A stretch of DNA of 64,000 nucleotides from Cyprinodon diabolis (Eukaryota; Chordata; Actinopteri; Cyprinodontiformes; Cyprinodontidae). This document shows, in pieces, positions 45,601-56,097 of this stretch; positions within the stretch are counted from its first letter, which is position 1, and each line of letters starts with the position of its first letter. The translations under genes were made by a program, and so were the position numbers. The notes under the pieces are model-generated. The model saw only the letters and a program-made list of their open reading frames with translations, was not told the origin of the DNA and ran no database searches. The stretch lies in contig CM060064.1 of the NCBI GenBank assembly GCA_030533445.1, forward strand, positions 21,783,626 to 21,847,625, written 5' to 3'.

Positions 45601-48600
45601 TGGGCTGAGTTTTATCTTTACACTTATGACGTGACAGATAATCACTTCTTATGAATCTCTCTCCGCATTGATCACATGAATATGGCCTCTCTCCTGTGTG
45701 TAATCGGGTGTGTACATTTAACTGCCAGCTGTTTTTGAAAGCACGGGGGCAGTAGCTGCACACAAACTTAAGGTCTTTGTTGAATAAAGGCTGAATCCTC
45801 ACCAATATTTTTTTCCTTATCCCATCAAGATTTTGGATAATATTGTCAGTTTGTTTATCAGTTTCCTGTAATGGAGTCTCTGATTCTCTCGGCTTTCTGC
45901 ATTTCCTCATCTTTTGATGATGTTTCAATGTTTTTTCGTGAGAGAAGGCAGAACCACAATAGCGGCACTTGAATTTCTTTACAGTATGGAACATAGTGAT
46001 ATGTCGAGAAAGTTTATTCTCAGCTGTAAAGCTTTTCAAGCAGACTTTACAGTCAAAGCTCTCTTGCTCATCAGACGCCTTTAGGTTGAATTTACTTTGC
46101 CAACCTTTGCCAACATCTTCCAGACTAATTTTAGGGATTCTCACTTCCAGCCGTGTCTTTTTACTTTTGCAAAGAGCCTGGTGCACTTTCAGGTGATCGT
46201 ATCTTGAAAAGCAGCTGTCACAGGCTTTGCAGCGATATGGCTTCACCTCATTGTGCGTCAGAATGTGATGCCTCAGGCTTCGTGCTTTAATGAAAGTCTT
46301 AGTGCAGAATCTACATTTTAACTCAGCTTCAACCTCAGATGGGAATGTTTGTGAAGCAGAATCTTCCTCAGCCTCAATTTTGAGTTTTTGTGAATCTGAT
46401 TTTGACTTAGGATGGCATGAAGCTTCATGATTTAACCATCGAGTTTTGCTGCTAAACCTTTGGTCACAGTTCATACATTTGAAGGGTTGCAGGCCAGTAT
46501 GTGTAACGGTATGTCTTAGTAAGAGGGATGTGTATCTGAACCGTTTTGAACAATATTGGCATTTTAGTGGCAACAATTTACTTTCATCTGAGTCAGAAGT
46601 TTTTTCTTGGACACCATTGTTTACTTCGGTTGAGTTTGACTCTGAATTATCATCAAGGGATTCACTGGCCAAGGAGATCTCTTTGGTCCCGACGCACATC
46701 ACCTTATGCCGAGTTAGCATGTGTATTCCATAGTATTGACCACATTTTGTACACATATGCAGAGACTTATTTTTGTGGCCCTTAATGTGCATTTCTAAAC
46801 GGATTCTTTTCCAAAATCTCCGGGGACAGATGGTACACGATAGCCGTTTGTTTATAGGATTACTCAAATTTGCTTCCATATTGGGATTGGTATTTGGTTG
46901 TTTACAACTCTCTGTGTGAATTTTGAGGTATACTGAACGGTAAAACTGTTTTCCACAGTTGGCACAGGAAAAAGCTTTGTCCCCGGTGTGTCTGATCGTG
47001 TGGCGTGTCAAAGAATGACGCGTTTTAAACTTTTTTTTGCAGAATGGACACTGGTTTGAAGAACTTCTTGAAATGTGTGCGAGAATGTGTTTTCTTAAAT
47101 TGTGGGCATCATCAAATGTTTCTTTACAGAGTGAACATTGCAAAGATTTTAGCCCAGTCTGCTCTTTGACAGATTCAGAGCATTGTTTTGGCTTTGTTTG
47201 AGTTTCCATTGCAGGTTTCTGTGTCTTCTTGTCTTTGTTTCTGTGTGTCACTAAATGCCTAAGCAGATACACTGGATACTGAAACTGTGCTGGGCACTCT
47301 GGGCACTGGAGCATTCCCTTTTTAAGGTGAGAGCTTCGGTGTTGGATCAGTTCTCCAATTGTAGGTAGAATTTTTTTACAGACTGTACACTGTATCCTCT
47401 TCTGGTGTACAACTCTGTGAGCAATGAGACGTGAAAGGTTCTTAAATCCCTTTGCACATTCCAGACAGCGGTATGGTTTGTCACCACAATGACTACCCTC
47501 ATGTCTCTTTAACGATGCTAGAATACGAAAATTTAGGCCACAAAAGCGACATCTAAAAGGTTTCTTTGGATTTTCTTCTACTGTGTCAGGTTGACTGGCA
47601 TTCTTGTCAGTTTTTTTGTCACATGAAGATACTGGTTTGGGTAAGGCAGATTTCCTATACCTGATTATTTTGCCAGTCCGCTTAAACAACTCATGTTTTT
47701 TCATGTGTCTATACTTTCCAGAGGGATGAAAAAATATAGCAGGGCAGTGACTGCATTTGTAATGAATCTTGGGTGCTAAATCTTGGGGTTCCTCCATTTT
47801 TGCTTCTTCCTCCTTAGCTTGTATTATCTGTAGAGGGTCTGTTGATTGGATCTTTTGCTCATTGTGCTTACAAGACCTTTGACGCCATTTAAGCCTCTCT
47901 CTCGCGAGCCGATTAAGAGTTTCTCGCAGGCAAGTTAGTTTAATATGTCTATATCTGTTGCATGACGCAGTGAAGGTAGCATTACACAAGGGACATGCAT
48001 ATTTGTCACCAACTTTCTTCTTTCCTCCATATATTGCATCTCGGACACAGAAGCGCAAATGCCGAGCCCTGTTATAGGAGTATTTGAAATGTCTTGGACA
48101 AAGAGGACATTTATATAGAGCATCTTTCTCACTTAGAGAGGACATCCTTTCTGCCTTGTGCACATTGTATATATGCTTTTTGAGTCGTTTTGCGGAAGAA
48201 AAACCTTTGCCACAATAGTGACAGACATTGGTTTTGGAGATGTCAATGAGCCTGACGTAACATGGCTTCATGCTTTCATATGAATTGTTTAGGGCCACAT
48301 CTTTCTGTGTTGGAGTTTCAGTTTTGATAGGAATGGTGCATGGCTTCTTAGCTTTTAGAGACTGCTTGCACCTACCAGGAACTCTTCTGTGATGATTCAA
48401 AGAACTTGACTGTGAAAAGTACAAGCCACATCCACTGCACCTATAAGGTGTTCTTCCAGTGTGATCACGCATATGCCTAACATAGTGAAGTATTCTGGAA
48501 AATATTAGGCCACACCTACTGCACCTGTAGGGACCACAGTTTTTCTTCTTCTGCGTGCTGATCTGATTACAACAATGCTGTTCACCATCTTCACTCTTCA

Positions 48601-51373
48601 TGAAATAGACATCACATGTGTTACAATGTTGATAACTTGGCATTGGATGGCAACAGTAGTGGTGCTCGATCAGAAGATCTACACTGTTAGCTTTATGTAG
48701 ACAATTAGAACAATTGTATGTGCTGCCCATTTTATCCGACGTCTCCATGTTCATCAGTATTACAACAGGGTGAAGGAAGGGTCTCATATGGGCAGATGAT
48801 GTCAATTGAGGTATTGGCTGTTCTGGCTGGTCCATGGGGTCCTCCACAGGTGTCCTCCCATGCATTTCTTGAAGCTGATGTGAGTCTTCAACTGTTTCTA
48901 AAGCACTGCATGAAGACTCATCTGCAGACAGAGGTTCTCCATACAACGGGCCTGGTTCTGATGAGATGATTGTGGGAAAATCTGAATTTTCAAATGAATC
49001 CTTTGCATCTTCAGGAAAATCTACATGTTCCTCTTTTTCCTGAACCACAGAACGATCATTAAATGAATAGTGCGGATCTGGGAACAAAGCAGAATTTAAA
49101 GTATTCTCCTGACCACTAGTGGCATGAGAGTTTAAACAGGACTTCAAGTTACTTAAATCTTTTTGTGTGTTAATGTCAGTTATAGGAGGGATAATACATG
49201 TTTGATCTGTATGGGAGGTAGCACTTGTGCCCACCAGTGGACCTTCATTTGAATGAGATAGAAGCACATCTGTGTTTAAGACATTTGGGTCTGGGGATTC
49301 TGAATGATCAATATCTTTAGTATCAATGGGGGAATTGGTATGAGTGACACGCAGACTAGATTTCTGACTTGAAGGCAATTCTGGAGTTTCCTTGTGTGGT
49401 AGACTTCCAATATCCTGATAAGTAGGCAAGTCTGGGCAATTACTATTGAGTTCTGACTGACTAACCATATCATTATCAACAGGGATATTGTCACTTGTGA
49501 TAGAGGGACTGGAGTCTTTACTTGAGTAGGTGTTCTTTGCAGGGAGGTTTCTAGTTCCCTGAACTGTATGCAAATTTGTTGCAGAATCATTTTGCCTTAG
49601 TATGGATTTATCTTTTGAGAGGACCACGGTTGTGTTTTCTGGTGAGCTTTCCTTTTCCAGACTATGATTGCTGTCATTGATCAAAGGGGTTTGCTGCAAG
49701 TCTGTCTCAGTATGCACATGTTCATTATCTTTAAAAGCTGAATTCTTCAAAATGCCGCTGAGGGCAATGGAGCCAATACAAGGCAGATTTTGAGAAAGTG
49801 TCAACTTTTCTGCACTTACATTATTTTGAGCTTCATGAAAACATTCATCAGTATCTGAACTGTGTGTCATTGACAATGCTCGACTAGCAACACCTTTATT
49901 TTCAATTTCACTGAACTGATTAGAAGAGTAGCTCCTAGTATCACCTGGCTTGGAAAAATCTGCATCTAGAGAAAAAGCTGTGTTTTGCTCTACAGGTTTA
50001 CATAGTAGTTCCTTGTCTTTTTGTACTTCTTGATCAATCTTTGTGGCCGTGTTAGAGTCACGTGAATCATCATCACTCACACCACTGAGACTTTCACAAG
50101 ATTTCTGTTCAGATAACTGCAAACTGAACTCTGTGTTATGGTTGTTGCTACTTGAAATGCTTTCGCTTTGCTCATCATCATTGTCTGAAGAATTTGATTC
50201 ATGCAGAACCAGCAATTGAGATGCGTCCTTCTGAATATCTCTTTCATGTTTGTCAGCTTTTATCATTTCATCTTCCAAATCAGTGGAATTTGAAATCATG
50301 GATGTTTTTTCATCAAAAAACTCACCTAATGAGCCTGATTTTTCCAAAAGGTTTTTTAAGCCCCGATCTTTTCCTAACTCAGGCTCATTCATAGCTGTGC
50401 TTTGATCATCAGTTGAGGTTGGAGGATCCAATTCCTCGCTTTGATTGATTTCCTCTAAAAAGTCATCCTTTATGTAACTTTGCTCATTCTCAAATTTAGA
50501 CGGAGCTGTTGATTTTAGAATATGATCCTCCTCTTGGTTCACAAAATGCTGATTTCCATCTCTAGGACATTTTTCAGTCATACTGAAGCCTGGATATGTA
50601 GCTTCTGCAATGTCTCTGTCCAGATTAACCTTTTTTTGTGGATAAGGAAAAGCATCACGTTCAGTCCCTGTAGTCCTCACATCAGAAGAGTTAGCAGAAG
50701 AATGATCATGTTCCCTGTAATCTTTGACTGAAAATGAATTAATCGCTGAAGTTCTAGGCCACAGTCTTTCCATCTGGTTATTGCCATTTCCAGTTGCAGA
50801 GAAACTGTATTTTGTGGAGCCTTCATTTGAAACAATGTCAGTTTTTGGTCTTGGCAAAAAATTATTTCGGGTGAATTTGCATGAAGGCCGTGCTTCCCTA
50901 GCATCTGTGTCAGAGCAGTTGCTAACAGCAGAGTAGTTCCCACGATATGATGTGGCTTGCATGTGGTCTTGCTTCGGACGATGGAAATCTGGTGCAAAAG
51001 ACGAATGGTAAGATCCTGGTGTAGGGAAGGAGTTTGAAGCATAGTTGGGGAAATCTCTACCCCTATATCTTGGCGGGTAATCCCTTGCCACATCTTGTCT
51101 ATTACCTTGCCATTGCCTTTCATTGTACCGGTTATAAAAACAGTCTGACCTTGGAGGTTCAAAACTGTTACTTCTGCAATAGTTCGCATTAAAGTTTGTG
51201 TTTGGTGCAGGGAATTGTCGTGATCCCACTGCACCAGAGAAACCATGATGTCCAGTAAAGTTTCCAAAATGCTGGGGTGCAGATCTATCAGACTCTGCTG
51301 TCCTCCTTAGACTTCGAGGATCTGACGAACGAGGTGGGAAGTTTGGAAAGTATGAATTCCAGCCATGAGCCAT
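42680..51373 (-). CDS. Giant C2H2 zinc-finger protein, 2897 aa, about 48 fingers
   Basis: A nuclear nucleic-acid-binding protein by family. Residues 1 to about 880 have no fingers: the first 130 are rich in Arg, Tyr, Phe, Asn and Ser (RYRGRDFPNYASNSF), the rest are Ser/Asp/Glu-rich and look disordered. From about 883 to 2890 I count 48 C2H2-type fingers plus one degenerate (HCNTC...HCC). Many are C2HC, ending in Cys (HLRFC, HTESC, HYRKC). They are mostly in pairs or triplets separated by acidic linkers rather than joined by TGEKP linkers. Sumoylation-type sites occur in linkers (IKTE, LKIE, IKEE, IKAE). No KRAB, BTB or SCAN. The 8.7-kb uninterrupted frame is strong evidence of selection. A splice acceptor lies 41 nt upstream of the ATG. 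It may be a fish ZNF1035-like gene, but I cannot confirm that. Confidence 0.93.
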   Translation of the reverse strand: MAHGWNSYFPNFPPRSSDPRSLRRTAESDRSAPQHFGNFTGHHGFSGAVGSRQFPAPNTNFNANYCRSNSFEPPRSDCFYNRYNERQWQGNRQDVARDYPPRYRGRDFPNYASNSFPTPGSYHSSFAPDFHRPKQDHMQATSYRGNYSAVSNCSDTDAREARPSCKFTRNNFLPRPKTDIVSNEGSTKYSFSATGNGNNQMERLWPRTSAINSFSVKDYREHDHSSANSSDVRTTGTERDAFPYPQKKVNLDRDIAEATYPGFSMTEKCPRDGNQHFVNQEEDHILKSTAPSKFENEQSYIKDDFLEEINQSEELDPPTSTDDQSTAMNEPELGKDRGLKNLLEKSGSLGEFFDEKTSMISNSTDLEDEMIKADKHERDIQKDASQLLVLHESNSSDNDDEQSESISSSNNHNTEFSLQLSEQKSCESLSGVSDDDSRDSNTATKIDQEVQKDKELLCKPVEQNTAFSLDADFSKPGDTRSYSSNQFSEIENKGVASRALSMTHSSDTDECFHEAQNNVSAEKLTLSQNLPCIGSIALSGILKNSAFKDNEHVHTETDLQQTPLINDSNHSLEKESSPENTTVVLSKDKSILRQNDSATNLHTVQGTRNLPAKNTYSSKDSSPSITSDNIPVDNDMVSQSELNSNCPDLPTYQDIGSLPHKETPELPSSQKSSLRVTHTNSPIDTKDIDHSESPDPNVLNTDVLLSHSNEGPLVGTSATSHTDQTCIIPPITDINTQKDLSNLKSCLNSHATSGQENTLNSALFPDPHYSFNDRSVVQEKEEHVDFPEDAKDSFENSDFPTIISSEPGPLYGEPLSADESSCSALETVEDSHQLQEMHGRTPVEDPMDQPEQPIPQLTSSAHMRPFLHPVVILMNMETSDKMGSTYNCSNCLHKANSVDLLIEHHYCCHPMPSYQHCNTCDVYFMKSEDGEQHCCNQISTQKKKNCGPYRCSRCGLIFSRILHYVRHMRDHTGRTPYRCSGCGLYFSQSSSLNHHRRVPGRCKQSLKAKKPCTIPIKTETPTQKDVALNNSYESMKPCYVRLIDISKTNVCHYCGKGFSSAKRLKKHIYNVHKAERMSSLSEKDALYKCPLCPRHFKYSYNRARHLRFCVRDAIYGGKKKVGDKYACPLCNATFTASCNRYRHIKLTCLRETLNRLARERLKWRQRSCKHNEQKIQSTDPLQIIQAKEEEAKMEEPQDLAPKIHYKCSHCPAIFFHPSGKYRHMKKHELFKRTGKIIRYRKSALPKPVSSCDKKTDKNASQPDTVEENPKKPFRCRFCGLNFRILASLKRHEGSHCGDKPYRCLECAKGFKNLSRLIAHRVVHQKRIQCTVCKKILPTIGELIQHRSSHLKKGMLQCPECPAQFQYPVYLLRHLVTHRNKDKKTQKPAMETQTKPKQCSESVKEQTGLKSLQCSLCKETFDDAHNLRKHILAHISRSSSNQCPFCKKKFKTRHSLTRHTIRHTGDKAFSCANCGKQFYRSVYLKIHTESCKQPNTNPNMEANLSNPINKRLSCTICPRRFWKRIRLEMHIKGHKNKSLHMCTKCGQYYGIHMLTRHKVMCVGTKEISLASESLDDNSESNSTEVNNGVQEKTSDSDESKLLPLKCQYCSKRFRYTSLLLRHTVTHTGLQPFKCMNCDQRFSSKTRWLNHEASCHPKSKSDSQKLKIEAEEDSASQTFPSEVEAELKCRFCTKTFIKARSLRHHILTHNEVKPYRCKACDSCFSRYDHLKVHQALCKSKKTRLEVRIPKISLEDVGKGWQSKFNLKASDEQESFDCKVCLKSFTAENKLSRHITMFHTVKKFKCRYCGSAFSHEKTLKHHQKMRKCRKPRESETPLQETDKQTDNIIQNLDGIRKKILVRIQPLFNKDLKFVCSYCPRAFKNSWQLNVHTRLHTGERPYSCDQCGERFIRSDYLSRHKCKDKTQPSNVLCDRCGGFFSESQLENHKKACILKTCSPNDSKSKQPTIQSPPKGFSCAYCSLRFLLFSQLQEHFLTTHKQDTDTPPISTAPLQQLLSNIPKIKEEPVDELYGKASSNDVVLPIPDTGLAPDASDLLVCQECNMCFTNRAGLIGHQRVHSTRVPYVCKYCKRGFWNKTQLRNHYRKCRRGNQRQDIPIKAEREDAFNSPKSKGNFETRAATTPCAKVLQTNIPCKKEPEDESTQSSYGNQAQSGNSSTEKKSVQYQCSECDKSFTDGLLLISHLEDHGREEEEKKSNKCPKCGRVFSNQGNLRRHMKLHVVHQKYFCPFCTKVCSSMTELEKHKATHDHIKPFTCKLCGLPVATRHVLREHYISEHADDIFHCQWCSKMYSSKKSLSRHCKECHPKEIREQRGGYLQWGSVEQRSSSYVSTNGDSDEDQNLGSDSDSDSAPYFPCHVCGKTFPTSESLEDHQLCHLGKKPHECAECGKCFFQASQLQQHQRMHKSEFQCPTCGRGFVSLFALRNHKHSHGKSRPFRCPKCDLGFAGPTQLAEHMSTHREESFPCDICNKIFQCKSSRAEHRKTHTMSNEDLLTSGSKGELEHPKSMFGYTTEFKYRCGICSERFRDPEELSEHGCLEARERPYTCTECNKYFLHASHLKKHQITHQQPWSDREYPCNQCNSSFSSSQHFLSHLKTHVGTTIVLGQERDSSKGFICPVCHQCFSSATELIQHFPTHPDCSPEQEKAEQHTSDSESEEQEVLHPTTPIVYDCAECGKRFLKKEALLHHNCSLKRQEILENRYLDQEDASPAHEATGDEEEVDVIGEDLYRCQECSVQFSSKSSLLEHQNTQHSKILRDYKCETCGKTFSKKRYLRKHELRQHGPKEYVSTKADLEKKFKCIQCRARFNTCQDLSNHMRLHAEKHVGEYRCDMCYKSFSKRVLLRQHQESHVGEVVYECTECDKAFAFPHLLEEHQLSHVASAK

Positions 51374-51414
51374 TTTGTTAAAGGATTAGCAAAAATGGCT
51401 TTTCGCATCCAATC

Positions 51415-51416
51415 CT
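51415..51416 (-). other. Predicted 3' splice site before the giant zinc-finger exon
   Basis: On the minus strand a long T-rich tract ends TTTATTTTAG/GATTGG, with the exon starting at 51414. An in-frame Met upstream is absent, so the upstream exon(s) are likely 5' UTR and lie beyond this point. Confidence 0.6.
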
Positions 51417-51539
51417 AAAATAAAGAAAAAAAAAAAAAAGAAGAAAAATCAGTTTTAATACTAGAAAAGCACTCAGAAGTGCAGATCTTTGCTGAGCAGT
51501 ACATTTTTCTCCATTTTGCGACTTACACCTATAGCTTAG

Positions 51540-51910
51540 ACTTGCACATGATCTGGATCAGTACCAAATTCCTCATAAGTTCTAAATTGACCCTGCTAAC
51601 TAACAAACCGACAATGTTACCTTTTCTGGTGTTTTGATCTTCAGTAAAATACATCCAGATGTTTTGAGTCGAATGCTAAGGTTGTCAGCAGTCACTGTTG
51701 CCACACTATGATTTGCTGCTTTTTCTGCCAAATATCCCTATTGCACAATGTTAGAGAATCCTTCAAAAACTCCTGCATTCAGATTATGATCTGGATCATC
51801 ACCAAAATGTAGGGATTGCTCCTTGGTATGAGGGACAAATCTGATAATTTCATTAGAATCTGTCAATAATTCTTTGAGTTATCCCACAGACAGACGGACG
51901 CAAAAACCTA
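51540..51910 (+). repeat. RTE-type LINE 3' tail, decayed
   Basis: Phrases such as GATCTGGATCATCACCAAAA, AATTTCATTAGAATCTGTCA and TTTGAGTTATCCCACAGACA resemble the 3' region of fish RTE elements. The pattern occurs twice (51540-51620, 51780-51910), possibly two insertions. It lies in the presumed intron upstream of the giant gene. Confidence 0.45.
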
Positions 51911-51916
51911 TGACAA

Positions 51917-52726
51917 ATCTCATATTAGAAAGCATAATTGCTTACCTTTACTGGGACATGGAAGCACCATCACAGGTTAGTAGAGCCACATCTGGGGGTG
52001 GGGGGTGAGCCTGCATTAAAACATGTATGAATTAATAATCAAAGTCTAAATAAAATTTCTACAATTTTTTAAGTTTTTAACCTATCCAGTGCACTAAAAC
52101 AAAGAAATATACCTAGAGAAGTGTATTAAATATAATAAAACAGAACTACAGCTAAAATCAGTAGTTAAAAAGCTATTTTACCACTGGCTACTAATTTGTA
52201 AACAGGAAATAAAAAGAAAGAGTAAATTTTGAGTGGCGGTGCCTACACGGGGCCTTTGTAAAATAGCACTTTTGTAAATAAACAGACCCACAATTACAAA
52301 TAGGATGACCAAATGTCTTACTTGGTATGGGACTGTACTTTGTCACTGTGTCCCACAAAGCTATGGAGGACCAGCTCTACCATGTTTACAAATAAATACA
52401 GAAATAAATAAATGCTAAATAAATAAATAAGCATAGAATTAAATCCAGAAGTTGACCCTCTAAGACACAGCCCTTCTTCGTTTGCATAATGAGGCAGAAA
52501 TGCATACAGAAATGTAAACATGACAGGCAGAAATAAATAGCATTGCAGAAATACGTAGGGTAAAAAAATACAAAGGAAAATAAAACAGACAAAAATATAA
52601 CATGCACATAAATACTTAAAAAAAGTTGATAAATAAAGTTGAACATTATAATGGACAATAAATAAATAAGATAATTATTACAAAGGCGAATACATAAAGA
52701 AGTTAATTAAAAGAGATATATACATT
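51917..52726. other. Presumed intron DNA, low complexity
   Basis: AT-rich with many AAATAAATA runs (52385-52430, 52510-52690). No exon seen. Confidence 0.4.
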
Positions 52727-52728
52727 TA

Positions 52729-53017
52729 CAGTGTTGGGCACGTTACTTTGAAAAAGTAATTAGTTATAGCTACTAGTTACTTCTCCCAAAAAGTAACTGA
52801 GTTACTCCACAACAAAAGTAACTAGTTACTAGTAAAAGTAACTATTGCGTTACTTTTGCGTTTCTCGCCCCCGTAACCCTCACCACCCGGCCCCCACCTT
52901 CTCGCCGTGTGTTTCAAAAGCCAGCTGAATAGAGTGGATGACAAAGACAAGAACCTGCAGAGAGTTTAGCATTTATTGCAGCTCAACGTAAATGACATCA
53001 GGGGGGAACGCCATGTG
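52729..53017. mobile_element. Left half of a hAT-type element
   Basis: It starts CAGTGTTGGGCACGTTACTT and continues with AAAAGTAACTGAGTTACT-like blocks, a familiar fish hAT MITE head. The right end is absent; the sequence passes directly into the BED-hAT copy at 53018. Confidence 0.55.
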
Positions 53018-54098
53018 AAGCTTATCGATAAAAAAATATATGCATATTTGATATCGATAATTATTGAAAAGATTTGAAACCATATTTCCATAGATGTGCA
53101 GCTCTGCCTGGACTTTTTATGATATTGCTAAATGATTTAATTTTAATAAAGAACACAAACACAGACTTCCAATTAAATATTTATTTAACCAACTTTTTTA
53201 ACCATAACAGACCTGAGTTATGTTATTAAATACTGACAAATAAACTAAAGTGATCAGAAAAGTGACCAAAATAAATATAACAAATGCATAAATAGAATAC
53301 CCTATTTGGTTGGGAATAGTACACCACCAGCTTGTGGTAATTAAAAGATTGTAGGACTAGGCTACCATGTAAACTCCACTCAACAAAAACCCAAATCAAC
53401 TCACCCTTTAGCCTAGCATTTCTATGGGGTATTTTTTCTCACCCCTATTCTTCTAGAGGTGCTGCTGGCACCGTGTTATGGTTCAGCTTAGTTTCCTGCT
53501 TTAACCTGAGTTATTATTTTGAAGTTGCTGGCCCCTCAGCATTTTTCTCTGAATTGTTAGAACTACGTGGGAAACTGCCCAGAACTGAATATATATATAT
53601 ATATATATTTTTTTTTTTTTCTTTCCTGAAATTCCCCAAGATTCCTCGGAGGAGAGCCGCGCCAGGGCCTACACAGCTTGTACTCCTGCGGGTGTGAGCG
53701 GCTGAGATGATATTAAAAAGTTGGTTGTGTTATCAGACTTCGTTTTCACTGGTTCCCGACACATTTTACAGATGACTGTGGTTTGTTTTTTGTCCGACTT
53801 GCCATGACCGAAATACTGCCAAACTACAAAAACCCTTCTTTGGAACAATTTCCTCTGCCTCTCCTTGCTGCGACATCTTCATGTGCTCTGTGTTGTGGTT
53901 TGAGAGGGCGGCGCTTTGTGACGGCGTGCCTGGGTCCGCGATTGCGATTGGTTGGGAGGAAATAGTGACTAGCATAAACCTACATGATAGGCTACAATGA
54001 GAAGGAAGGAAAACAGCGTTTCTTTTGACCCTCTTTTTCTATTGCGCCACACGTCTATCGATCGATATATATCGTTATTGAATTATCGCCCAGCCCTA
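53018..54098 (-). mobile_element. BED-finger hAT element (copy 2), left end lost
   Basis: Same family as 16187-17125. The right end CGCCCAGCCCTA at 54098 is intact, but the left terminal 25 bp are missing (it starts at AAGCTTATCGATAAA). Relative to copy 1 it has about 160 bp more around 53295-53460. A BA-rich microsatellite (TA)n follows near 53590. Confidence 0.8.
53766..53975 (-). pseudogene. BED-finger fragment in hAT copy 2, frame broken
   Basis: The frame matches copy 1 for the N-terminus (MLVTISSQPIAIADPG...IVPKKGFCS), then shifts at the start of the BED finger after a short deletion (missing GGCGAACTA-type segment), so the CKMC and HLSHSH parts are out of frame. Confidence 0.7.
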
Positions 54099-54414
54099 CT
54101 GCCTAGGCCGTATGTAGCCCCACAGCTAGTTCGTGATTTTCCCCTTTTGTGTTGTGGAGGGGAATAATATAGCGCAGTCCATACTTCAGTATTGAGTATA
54201 AATCAAAAATCTCTGTTTCACACCTGCGACAAGCTCACTGCGACATACTGCTGAGGGAGTATAACCAGCCCTTTACTGTCAGGTTGCAGTTTGGCAAGTG
54301 ACAGCGTCAAACGAAACTGCAAATTATATAATTACAGATGAGTGAGATGTTTGTTGTCAGAAAAGGAATAAAATCATGTGTTTTGTACTGAAGGGCTAAA
54401 AGTTCTCTGTTGTA

Positions 54415-54503
54415 GTGGTAGATTTCTGGCAATCATCATCTGCGGGTGGGTACTTTTGTTTTCAGACCACAAATAAACTTGCCAAACTGAATTTCATAGC
54501 GAC
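54415..54503. other. Spacer between hAT elements
   Basis: Unremarkable; 54099-54503 holds no recognised gene. Confidence 0.3.
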
Positions 54504-54511
54504 ATCAGCAA

Positions 54512-54893
54512 TAGGGGTGTGCAAACTAATCGTCATGATGATGCATGGTGATTCTAATTTTCGTGATCTACAGCATCGATTCTTGACGCCAAGTATCGAT
54601 TATTAATTAAAAAAAATTAATAAATAAAATTGCATGAATGGTTGGCGAACATCAGCCAAAAACAAGTGCAATACAACTTCCAGCCCAGTAGATGTCGCTG
54701 AAAATGTGTTGACGCACGCTGCCTTGTGTCACAAGCATTGTGCCGAGTTATTCAAAAACAAAACATGGAGGAGAAAATATTGCAATGCATCGCAATAATT
54801 CAAGTATCGTGATGCATCGTGATAGAATCGCATCGTGGCCTGTGAATCGTGATTCGAATCGAATCATGACTTCTTTGGCAATACCCACCCCTA
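54512..54893. mobile_element. hAT MITE with perfect 8-bp target duplication
   Basis: 382 bp; ends TAGGGGTGTGCAAA-like at 54512 and TACCCACCCCTA ending 54893, with ATCAGCAA on both flanks (54504-54511, 54894-54901). ATCGTGAT/ATGCATCG-type motifs are mirrored inside. No coding frame. Confidence 0.88.
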
Positions 54894-54901
54894 ATCAGCA
54901 A

Positions 54902-56097
54902 TAACGCTGACTGCAATTATGAAATTACTTTTGAAGCTTATCAAAATGCATTACTACCCAAACACAAGTTTAGCTAGAGGATGGGAGCAGGGGAGTTTAG
55001 TTACATGAATGAGCTGCTGCTAAGATAGTAGAAATGGCAAAATGGTGAATAGCAGCTTGTAAACATTAGCAACATGCAAGGTTCCTGGCAAGGGAACTTA
55101 AAAAAAAAAAGCTACATTGCGGACCCATTCCAAAAAAGTGCAGAAGCATGTGCATTAATCGCTCTTCCACAAGCACTTTTCCAATTTTTTTCCAACTTTT
55201 ATTTAAAAAGGGTGATAATATGGGTGTAGAGATTTAAGTCTTTGAATGCCATGGTTGGGACACAGGTTTAAATCCCAGTTGAGGCAGGAAGGTTGCTCGG
55301 TACTAGTCTGACAAGCAGGTTATTAGTTTCTGTTGCAACCCCTTCATGACGTAGCAGCCAAACGGCATAATTCCATCCCTTTTATTTTGTTCCATTCCCC
55401 TTTTGCTTAAAGAGATGTGTTCATTTACATTTAACTTTATTCATGACAATGTATGCTTTAGACAAGACATAAAATAAAAAGGATTTATTCAAAAATATTA
55501 CCTGGTGGCCAAGGGTTACCTCCAATGCCAATCCTAGCGAAAACTATCCTGATAATCTGTAAGAATATCAAACAGTTTTATTAGTGGAAATTTAAAGCAT
55601 GATAAGACTTGAAACAACTTTTCTACTTTGAAAGTCAGATATTCTTCTTTTTTGACCAAAATCTCCATGCAACAATGTTACTGTGGGAATTTGGAGAATT
55701 CTACAAAATTGAAAGTATAATGGTTATAGTCAGTTTGCCCATCTAGAATATTTGTTGTGTACTAAAAAGTAGTATGCATACTGAATGCCTTTTCTCTCGA
55801 CCCACTTTCTCTCCCTCCCTTCTGCAAACCTTCTTCAGAATACAGATCACCTGTGCATTCCACTTGAAGGGTTGCGCACAGCTGGTTGAACTGCCTCAAG
55901 TAGGAGAGTTGGACAGGATGCAGACAGAGTTTTAAAAAAAGCTACACTGCAGACCAAATCCAAATCCTTTACAGAAACTTTGACAGCCCTAATTGCAAGG
56001 AAACCATAGAGGGGGGAATCACATGATAGACTTGAAAGCTCCATCTTTTTCTTGAGCACATATCTTTGTTTTGTATTGTGTATGTTTATATATATAT
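54902..56097. other. Intergenic/intron DNA with one weak SINE-like piece
   Basis: No gene. Near 55220-55330 an ATGGTTGGGACACAGGTTTA stretch with GGTTTAAATCCC looks like a B-box-bearing SINE fragment. Confidence 0.35.
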
